Made by a program: the position numbers and the translations under genes. The notes below the pieces were generated by a model. The model did no database searches. It was not told the DNA's origin and saw nothing but the letters and a program-made list of their open reading frames with translations. Shown here piece after piece: positions 1-4,892 of a DNA stretch of 8,501 nt (the stretch's first letter is position 1; each line of letters starts with the position of its first letter). Location of the stretch: positions 1 to 8,501 of the forward strand of contig JAAYHP010000011.1 in the NCBI GenBank assembly GCA_012735355.1. Reading direction: 5' to 3'. The DNA comes from Lysinibacillus sp. (GTDB lineage Bacteria; Bacillota; Bacilli; Bacillales_A; Planococcaceae).

Positions 1-56
1 GAGTTTCGGGCTGTTCCCGTTGGAGTCGCCCCGTCACTCCAATCAATTTTCGATTG
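1..56 (-). repeat. Edge of a GC-rich dispersed palindromic repeat, cut by the window start
   Basis: The first 42 bases are far richer in G and C than anything around them and contain two nested hairpins. TTGGAGT (20-26) pairs with ACTCCAA (36-42) around a 9-base loop, and CGGG (7-10) pairs with CCCG (16-19). Read on the minus strand, the order 'ATTGGAGT ... GGCGACTCC ... CGGGAACAGC' resembles a family of non-coding dispersed repeats that I recall from many Bacillus-type genomes, which start with a GATTGGAG-like motif and continue with CGACTCC and GCGGGAA. No reading frame is visible. The element continues beyond the left edge, so its length and far end cannot be given. Family assignment is from memory of the consensus, not from a search. 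Confidence 0.5.
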
Positions 57-131
57 CATATCATTTTTTTACTATGCTTCTTCACTGATTCTTAATTAAA
101 TTAGCTATATGTCCCAACCTCTTTTTTTATA

Positions 132-1316
132 TTACTTCACACTAGCTTTATCTTTTTTAAAGATACCGTATAGGAAATCAACTACGTGGTAATCTGTTGG
201 TTTATGTCTTTCGAATAGTGCATCACGAACCATGATTAACACAGGATCTTCTGCGTGGATTACTTCTCCCCACTTACGAGCGCTGCGTTGTACCATAGTT
301 GCTCGTGGTACACGGATTTTTTCATACTCTTTAAAGGCTTCTTCGTAGTTGTCTTTTTCTTCCAATTGCTCTTTTAAGCACCACGCGTCTTCTAATGCTT
401 GTACTCCACCTTGTGCAAGGTATTGTAACATCGCATGAGCTGCGTCACCAAGCAATGTAATATTGCCTTTTGACCAGTTTTCAATTGGATTGCGGTCATA
501 CATTTGCCATTTGAATTGACGGTTGATGAATTTTAACATCGTTTGAACTTGTGGGTGAGAACCTTCGAAACGTTTGAACATTTCATCTGGTGTACCCCAA
601 TCTTCCACCGTCGCATCGTAAGATTTAAATACTACTACTAAGTTGAACAATTTACCGCTACGTACAGGATATTGTACTAAGTGAAGGTTTGGACCAATCC
701 ACATTACTACATCATCACGTGTAATATCGTTTGGCACTTCTTCAATTGGAATCGTTCCTCGATATGCTACATATGCAGAGTTTACTGGTTCATCTTCAAT
801 AAACAGTTTACGGATATTTGATTTAACCCCGTCAGCACCAATTACCGCGTCCGCTGTATATTTATCACCGTTTTCAAGAAGGATCGTAGCTGAGCTTGCA
901 TCTTGTTCAGCTGTTTGGATTCTTGAATTAGTGAAGAATTGAATGTTATCGCGTTTTTGACATGCTTCATATAACACTCTGTGTAAGTCAGAGCGGTGAA
1001 CTACGATGTATGGTTGACCAAATTCTTTTTGGAAACCTTCACCTAAGTCTAAAGTTGCTACTTCTTTACCTGTATAAACATCTTTTAATACTAAACGTTT
1101 TGGAAATACCGCATATTTTAATAACTCTTCTTTTACTCCTAATCTATCTAACACTTCAAGAGCGTTTGGAGCTAATTGAAGTCCTGCACCAACTTCCCCA
1201 AATTCTGGTGCTTGTTCAAATACTGCTACACTTTTACCTGTATCGTTAATAGCTAAAGCTGCAGCTAATCCTCCAATTCCTCCACCTACAACAATAACAT
1301 CACAAAGTTTACTCAT
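132..1316 (-). CDS. mhbM: 3-hydroxybenzoate 6-monooxygenase (FAD- and NAD(P)H-dependent aromatic hydroxylase)
   Basis: A cytoplasmic single-component flavoprotein hydroxylase of 394 residues, probably converting 3-hydroxybenzoate to gentisate. The FAD dinucleotide motif GGGIGG is at residues 11-16, the DG motif GADGVKS at 160-166, and the second FAD motif GDAAHAMLQYLAQGG at 290-304. FGEVGAGLQ (39-47) and MYDRNPIENW (272-281) closely match what I recall of the Rhodococcus 3-hydroxybenzoate 6-hydroxylase. His212, Tyr216 and Gln298 fall where that enzyme has its substrate-activating His, Tyr and Gln. The ATG at 1316 is chosen because AAGGGGTGGAG lies just upstream; a longer frame reaching 1403 would run back through the RBS and -10 box. 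It is divergent from the IclR gene and lies beside gentisate dioxygenase. Salicylate 1-hydroxylase is the main alternative, but the neighbours favour gentisate formation. No clear terminator follows its stop. Confidence 0.88.
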   Translation of the reverse strand: MSKLCDVIVVGGGIGGLAAALAINDTGKSVAVFEQAPEFGEVGAGLQLAPNALEVLDRLGVKEELLKYAVFPKRLVLKDVYTGKEVATLDLGEGFQKEFGQPYIVVHRSDLHRVLYEACQKRDNIQFFTNSRIQTAEQDASSATILLENGDKYTADAVIGADGVKSNIRKLFIEDEPVNSAYVAYRGTIPIEEVPNDITRDDVVMWIGPNLHLVQYPVRSGKLFNLVVVFKSYDATVEDWGTPDEMFKRFEGSHPQVQTMLKFINRQFKWQMYDRNPIENWSKGNITLLGDAAHAMLQYLAQGGVQALEDAWCLKEQLEEKDNYEEAFKEYEKIRVPRATMVQRSARKWGEVIHAEDPVLIMVRDALFERHKPTDYHVVDFLYGIFKKDKASVK

Positions 1317-1382
1317 AATGAAAACTCCACCCCTTAAGTTATTTTGTCCACAATTAGAGAACGCGGTTCCCTTAAGGTAAAC

Positions 1383-1410
1383 TTTATAATAAAATGAACT
1401 CAACAGTCAA
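1383..1410 (-). promoter_or_regulatory. Promoter of the 3-hydroxybenzoate 6-monooxygenase gene
   Basis: On the minus strand TTGACT (1410-1405) and TATAAA (1388-1383) are separated by 16 bases, giving a start near 1377 and a leader of about 60 bases before the ATG at 1316. The leader carries two copies of CTTAAGGG (plus strand 1331-1338 and 1369-1376); the one nearer the gene forms part of the ribosome binding site. Confidence 0.6.
1393..1409. promoter_or_regulatory. Candidate regulator half-site overlapping the monooxygenase promoter
   Basis: The plus-strand sequence AATGAACTCAACAGTCA agrees with the reverse complement of the TRAP-promoter dyad (4663-4679) at 11 of 17 positions, including the unbroken core TGAACTC. 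Only one arm is conserved; the other arm does not form a dyad. It lies between the -10 and -35 boxes and over the -35 of the minus-strand promoter, where a bound repressor would block RNA polymerase. Assignment to the IclR protein is inferred. Confidence 0.35.
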
Positions 1411-1434
1411 TACAGAATTTAATAAATTTTCAGA

Positions 1435-1464
1435 TTTTCATTCTATGCAAATTCTTGTTATAAT
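1435..1464 (+). promoter_or_regulatory. Promoter of the IclR-family regulator gene
   Basis: A perfect TATAAT (1459-1464) lies 33 bases before the start codon. The best -35 is TTTTCA (1435-1440, four of six consensus bases) with an 18-base spacer, so the promoter rests mainly on its -10 box. It is back to back with the monooxygenase promoter, about 50 bases away. Confidence 0.5.
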
Positions 1465-1496
1465 ATCGAACATTAAGTTTAATCGGAGGGAGACTT

Positions 1497-2258
1497 ATGT
1501 CAAAAGATAATAAAATCCAATCCCTTGAAATTGGTTTAAAGCTATTAGAAACAATCGCTTCCCACAAAGAGCCTTTAAAATTCTCAGAAATTCAAAACAT
1601 TACATCAATGTCAAAAAGCAATCTGTATAAATATTTAACGACATTGTATGAATTTGGAGCGATTCAACGAAACCCTGATAGCACTTATTCATTAGGACAC
1701 AAGCTCATTAAATTAGGAAATATTGCGCAAGGCCAATCTTCATTAGTTGAAGTAGTTATCCCCTATTTAAAAAAGATTAGTGATGAAACCGGATTAACTG
1801 CATTACTGGCAGTACCTACTACAGGGGGGCCACTCGTTTCCTATATATCTGACACTTTGTATGGAATTAATATTGGAGCACAAATTGGAACGAATTTACC
1901 GATTGTTACCTCAACTGGGGTTGTTAGCGCCGCTTTCCGAAACGAACTTTTAAATACATGGTTCGATTCAGAACTATCAAGATTGAAGGAAGATGTACGA
2001 AATCAGCTATTACTAGATGTGGAGAATGCAAGAAAACATTATTTCGCATCGCAAATCGAGCCGTTAGTAACTCACGTATCTTCTTTTAGTGTTCCTATAT
2101 TAAACTACGAAGAAGAACTGATAGGGGCCATTACTATTGTTGGTTATACAAAAACGATACCAACGACAGAAGATCATCCAATTGGACAATACATCATGAA
2201 CATTGGTAAAGAAATTTCCTCTTACTATGGTTTTTCTGAACGGATATATCAAAAATAG
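1497..2258 (+). CDS. IclR-family transcriptional regulator, probable regulator of the gentisate locus
   Basis: A 253-residue DNA-binding protein of usual IclR length. Residues about 7-68 form the winged helix-turn-helix, with the recognition helix around SKSNLYKYLTTLYEFG (39-54). A linker helix follows, and the C-terminal effector-binding domain covers about 80-247, including the GTNLPIVTSTG stretch (131-141) at the position of the family's G-x-x-x-P-x-x-x-x-x-G element. The ATG at 1497 has the strong RBS CGGAGGGAG five bases upstream. IclR proteins commonly control aromatic catabolism and are usually divergent from or adjacent to their targets, as here. The likely ligand is 3-hydroxybenzoate or gentisate, inferred from context only. 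Whether it represses or activates is not certain, but the candidate operators lie at and just after the -10 boxes, which favours repression. No convincing terminator separates it from the following hydrolase gene, so read-through is possible. Confidence 0.88.
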   Translation: MSKDNKIQSLEIGLKLLETIASHKEPLKFSEIQNITSMSKSNLYKYLTTLYEFGAIQRNPDSTYSLGHKLIKLGNIAQGQSSLVEVVIPYLKKISDETGLTALLAVPTTGGPLVSYISDTLYGINIGAQIGTNLPIVTSTGVVSAAFRNELLNTWFDSELSRLKEDVRNQLLLDVENARKHYFASQIEPLVTHVSSFSVPILNYEEELIGAITIVGYTKTIPTTEDHPIGQYIMNIGKEISSYYGFSERIYQK

Positions 2259-2290
2259 TCAGTAAAATACATTTCTGAAAACAAATAATA

Positions 2291-2319
2291 TTGACAATAT
2301 TTTTAACTGACATTAAAAT
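2291..2319 (+). promoter_or_regulatory. Promoter of the hydrolase gene
   Basis: A consensus TTGACA (2291-2296) is followed after exactly 17 bases by TAAAAT (2314-2319), predicting a start near 2326. The surroundings are very AT-rich. The 17-bp dyad at 2331-2347 would lie within the first 20 or so transcribed bases. Confidence 0.7.
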
Positions 2320-2330
2320 TTTATATATAT

Positions 2331-2347
2331 AGTGAACAAAATTCACT
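2331..2347. promoter_or_regulatory. Candidate IclR operator in front of the hydrolase gene
   Basis: A perfect inverted repeat, AGTGAA-caaaa-TTCACT, with 6-base arms and a 5-base centre. It starts 11 bases after the -10 box and ends 13 bases before the RBS GGAGG (2361-2365). The same architecture recurs at 4663-4679 with one arm mismatch. Length and symmetry suit a dimer of a winged-helix regulator; that this is the neighbouring IclR protein is inferred from proximity. Confidence 0.6.
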
Positions 2348-2371
2348 TATAAGGGAAATGGGAGGTCAAAA

Positions 2372-3307
2372 ATGAAACTTATTAACTATACAGTAAATGG
2401 ACACACACGTGCTGGAGCAATTGTAGAAGATCAAGTAATCGACTTAAACTATGCTTACCAAGCTCAATTGAAAGCAGAAGGAAAATATCGTTACGAAGAA
2501 ATTGCTCATGCATACGTGCCAGCAAATACAGATGAATTATTCCAGGGAGGAAAAGAATCACTAGAACTTGCTCAAGGAGCAATCGATTTTATCTTAAAAA
2601 ACCCTGATAGTTTTGATAAAAAAGTAGTTTACAATCGCAGCGAAGTAAAAGTGGAAGCACCAGTTCAAAAACCTGGAAAAATCATTTGCGTTGGTCACAA
2701 CTTCCGCAAACACATTCAAGAAATGGGTCGAGAAATCCCTTCTCATCCAGTAATCTTTGCGAAGTTTGCTAATACAATATTAGGACCGGAAGATGATATT
2801 CCGTTCTACCCAATTTCAGAGCAACTTGACTATGAAATGGAATTTACTTTTGTTATCGGTAAACAAGCTCGCAACGTATCTGAAGAAGACGCTCTTGACT
2901 ACGTTGCAGGATATACAATTACAAACGACGTAACTTATCGTGATATTCAACGCCGTACGCTTCAATGGTTACAAGGTAAAACCGTTGACGGTTCTGCCCC
3001 AATGGGTCCTTACCTCGTTACTGCTGATGAAATTGGTGACCCAACAGGCCTAGATATGGTACTTAAAGTAAATGGCGAAGTTCGTCAATCAACAAATACT
3101 GACGATTTCGTATTTAACGTACCAAAACTTGTTTCATTCTTATCTGGTTTAATGACGCTTGAGCCAGGGGATGTCGTGTTAACAGGTACTCCAGGTGGTG
3201 TTGGGGTTGCTATGGATCCACCACAATTCTTAAAAGATGGCGATGTTGTAACAATCGAAATTGAAAAAATCGGAGTGCTTGAAAATAAAGTTTCTGCTGT
3301 AAAATAA
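2372..3307 (+). CDS. mhbH: Fumarylacetoacetate hydrolase family protein, probable maleyl/fumarylpyruvate hydrolase
   Basis: A 311-residue FAH-superfamily hydrolase, expected to cleave the gentisate ring-opening product to pyruvate plus fumarate or maleate in the cytoplasm. The N-terminal subdomain is at about 1-95 and the catalytic domain at about 100-308. Visible signatures are GHNFRKH (108-114), the metal ligands Glu155 and Glu157 in DYEMEF with Asp186 in NDVTYRD, the QGKTVDGSAPMGP motif (201-213, Lys203), and TGTPGGVG (271-278). The ATG at 2372 has GGAGG six bases upstream. It has its own strong promoter and dyad operator. A hairpin terminator lies between it and gentisate dioxygenase. Sequence alone does not separate fumarylpyruvate hydrolase from maleylpyruvate hydrolase or from other FAH enzymes such as acylpyruvases; the adjacent dioxygenase decides the reading. 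No maleylpyruvate isomerase is nearby. Confidence 0.82.
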   Translation: MKLINYTVNGHTRAGAIVEDQVIDLNYAYQAQLKAEGKYRYEEIAHAYVPANTDELFQGGKESLELAQGAIDFILKNPDSFDKKVVYNRSEVKVEAPVQKPGKIICVGHNFRKHIQEMGREIPSHPVIFAKFANTILGPEDDIPFYPISEQLDYEMEFTFVIGKQARNVSEEDALDYVAGYTITNDVTYRDIQRRTLQWLQGKTVDGSAPMGPYLVTADEIGDPTGLDMVLKVNGEVRQSTNTDDFVFNVPKLVSFLSGLMTLEPGDVVLTGTPGGVGVAMDPPQFLKDGDVVTIEIEKIGVLENKVSAVK

Positions 3308-3319
3308 TCTAGTTTTACG

Positions 3320-3352
3320 AAGGTGCGAGTAGCTTTTGCTACTCCCCTTTTT
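3320..3352 (+). terminator. Intrinsic terminator or attenuator between hydrolase and dioxygenase genes
   Basis: A perfect 7-bp stem, GAGTAGC (3327-3333) with GCTACTC (3338-3344), closes a TTTT loop. AAGG/CCTT can add further pairs outside it, and TTTTT follows (3348-3352). It ends about 15 bases before the dioxygenase RBS. No convincing promoter fits in the gap, so the dioxygenase probably depends on partial read-through. Confidence 0.7.
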
Positions 3353-3381
3353 AAAAATAATATTAGCAAAGGAGATTGAAT

Positions 3382-4515
3382 ATGGGAGAAGTAAGTCAAG
3401 AAATGAAAGAGTTTATGAAAAGCTCAATTGTAACCGATTTCACAAAGGATATTCAACAGTATAACTTAGGTCCTCTTTGGGAAGCGATTCCTGAAATTAT
3501 GAACCACACTCCAAAACCACAAGCTGAAGCTTATCTATGGAGTAGCGAATTAATCGATAAGAAAATGGCTGAAGCTGCAGAAATCTTCACACCTGAACGC
3601 GGTGGAGAACGCCGTGCAATCTATTTCCAAAACCCTGGTTTAACTTACCGCAAACCTTGGGGTTGGGCATCTACAACTCAAACAATCTATGTAGCTGTTC
3701 AAAGTTTACTACCAGGTGAAAAAGCACCTTCTCACCGTCACTCTCAAAACGCAATGCGCTTTATTTCGAAAGGTACTGGTGCTTATACAATTGTTCAAGG
3801 TCAACGTGTTTTCATGGAGGAAGGAGACTTCTTAATTACTCCAAAAGGTTTATGGCATGGTCACGAACACGTTGGTACTGAACCAATGTTATGGATGGAC
3901 GCATTAGATATTCCAACTGTTTATGCAATTGGTGGAACATTCTTTGACCCATATGAAGATTCAGAAGATGGATTACAAAGACCTGAGGTTCCGGACAACT
4001 TCAGTGAAAAACGTTACCAAGGCGGTATGGTTCGCCCACTAGGTGATGGTAAATTTACAATTGCCCCTCTAGCAAACTATAAATGGAATCGTACAGTAGA
4101 TGCGATTAAAGGTTTAATGGAATTCGATCCAGATCCAAACCACGGATTTGCAGTAGAATACATTAACCCATCAACAGGTAAATCTGCTAACCCAACGCTA
4201 GGTACACGTATGCAATTCTTGCCTTCCGGATTCCATACGAAAGCATTACGTCATACACATTCAACAGTTTACAACGTACACAAAGGTTCTGGCTATTCCG
4301 TTATCAATGGCGTACGCTTCGACTGGAAACAAGGCGATTACTTCGTCGTTCCAAACTGGGCTTGGTATGAGCACGTTGCATCAGAAGATTCTTATCTTTT
4401 CTCAGTAAACGACTTACCAATTATGGAACGTTTCGACTTAGAAGAAGAACAAAAATATGAATCTAATAATGGATTCCAAGAAATAACTGGCGAATTCAAG
4501 GCTGCTTTTAGATAA
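3382..4515 (+). CDS. mhbD: Gentisate 1,2-dioxygenase (bicupin, Fe(II)-dependent)
   Basis: A 377-residue cytoplasmic ring-cleavage dioxygenase that opens gentisate to maleylpyruvate with O2. The N-terminal cupin (about 100-170) has the iron ligands His118 and His120 in HRHSQNAMRF and His159 in LWHGHEH; the 39-residue gap between the second and third ligands is as I recall for known enzymes. The C-terminal cupin (about 270-345) keeps His291-x-His293, but on motif alignment Tyr329 sits at the third ligand position with His331 two residues on, so it may not bind iron normally. The start is the ATG at 3382, seven bases after AAAGGAG (3368-3374). A TTG at 3376 is only one base from that RBS and is rejected. 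It follows the hydrolase gene after a hairpin, and a strong terminator follows at 4526. Length and motifs fit the family well, with no truncation. Confidence 0.93.
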   Translation: MGEVSQEMKEFMKSSIVTDFTKDIQQYNLGPLWEAIPEIMNHTPKPQAEAYLWSSELIDKKMAEAAEIFTPERGGERRAIYFQNPGLTYRKPWGWASTTQTIYVAVQSLLPGEKAPSHRHSQNAMRFISKGTGAYTIVQGQRVFMEEGDFLITPKGLWHGHEHVGTEPMLWMDALDIPTVYAIGGTFFDPYEDSEDGLQRPEVPDNFSEKRYQGGMVRPLGDGKFTIAPLANYKWNRTVDAIKGLMEFDPDPNHGFAVEYINPSTGKSANPTLGTRMQFLPSGFHTKALRHTHSTVYNVHKGSGYSVINGVRFDWKQGDYFVVPNWAWYEHVASEDSYLFSVNDLPIMERFDLEEEQKYESNNGFQEITGEFKAAFR

Positions 4516-4525
4516 TTTTTTTCAC

Positions 4526-4565
4526 AAGGCATAATCAGTCTTTCATGCTGATTTTGCCTTTTTTA
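4526..4565 (+). terminator. Strong intrinsic terminator after gentisate dioxygenase
   Basis: AAGGCA (4526-4531) pairs with TGCCTT (4555-4560), and AATCAG (4533-4538) with CTGATT (4548-4553), with one T-T mismatch between the two blocks and a 9-base loop. A T-run follows. It starts about 10 bases after the stop codon and separates the dioxygenase from the TRAP unit, which has its own promoter. Confidence 0.85.
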
Positions 4566-4632
4566 TGCAGTTTTTTTATACATTATACACTTTACGATTC
4601 GAGCAATTCGGATTTATAAATTTGAAAAAATA

Positions 4633-4661
4633 TTGACACTATTGTGACTAGTTTATATTAT
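4633..4661 (+). promoter_or_regulatory. Promoter of the TRAP transporter operon
   Basis: TTGACA (4633-4638), a 17-base spacer and TATTAT (4656-4661) give a near-consensus vegetative promoter. An A-rich tract (4625-4632) lies just upstream, in the position of an UP element. The predicted start is near 4668, leaving a leader of about 225 bases before the binding-protein ATG. Confidence 0.72.
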
Positions 4662-4662
4662 A

Positions 4663-4679
4663 AGTGTATCGAGTTCACT
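4663..4679. promoter_or_regulatory. Candidate IclR operator at the TRAP promoter
   Basis: AGTGTA-tcgag-TTCACT has the same length and arms as the hydrolase-promoter dyad, with one mismatch in the left arm. It begins two bases after the -10 box and covers the predicted transcription start. It is also the centre of a larger imperfect dyad, CTAGTTT (4648-4654) and AAACTAG (4686-4692), whose axis agrees with its own to within one base. Confidence 0.55.
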
Positions 4680-4892
4680 ATTATAAAACTAGAAAATAGT
4701 GTTTCTATTGTAGAAAATAACAAAGGGGAATAGAAGATATTTTATTAATATATTATTATTTTTCTTTTGAATTATTTCAATATTCAAATAGTAATAATGG
4801 TATTAAGACTTTAATGGTAATTTACTTGTTAGTAATTACTATCATAGTCTTTATATAAAAATAACTTTTCAACAAACAAGGGGGATTTTTTC
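4668..4892 (+). other. Long, potentially structured 5' leader of the TRAP operon
   Basis: This is most of the 377-base gap between the dioxygenase and the TRAP binding-protein gene. It is very AT-rich and has no ATG-initiated frame of note. An early RBS-like AAAGGGG (4722-4728) has no usable start codon after it. A first hairpin pairs TTTGAAT (4766-4772) with ATTCAAA (4782-4788), with ATTATTA/TAATAAT outside it. A second pairs AAGACT (4805-4810) with AGTCTT (4846-4851) and TGGTAATT (4815-4822) with AATTACTA (4834-4841), plus ACT/AGT around a TGTT loop. No U-tract of terminator type follows the second hairpin. TAGAAAATA is repeated at 4690-4698 and 4711-4719. It matches no riboswitch class that I recognise. 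Confidence 0.4.

Noticed and set aside
962..1249. Plus-strand frame of 95 codons inside the monooxygenase gene
   Set aside because: Low-complexity Leu-rich antisense shadow without an RBS, opposite a well-identified gene.
1317..1403. A 29-residue N-terminal extension of the monooxygenase starting at 1403
   Set aside because: It would read through the RBS and the -10 box at 1383-1388. The FAD motif begins about ten residues after the ATG at 1316, as usual for this family.
3336..3363. TTGCTA-16-TAATAT as a promoter for gentisate dioxygenase
   Set aside because: The -35 box is poor and lies in the terminator stem, and the start near 3370 would fall inside the RBS.
3376..3381. TTG start for gentisate dioxygenase
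   Set aside because: Only one base separates it from GGAG; the ATG at 3382 has normal spacing.
3085..3399. Minus-strand frame across the hydrolase 3' end and the terminator
   Set aside because: Antisense shadow of the hydrolase; no RBS or promoter and no recognisable motif.
4668..4892. Known riboswitch or a small leader peptide gene ahead of the TRAP operon
   Set aside because: No conserved riboswitch core is recognisable and no start codon follows the RBS-like AAAGGGG; only generic hairpins can be supported.
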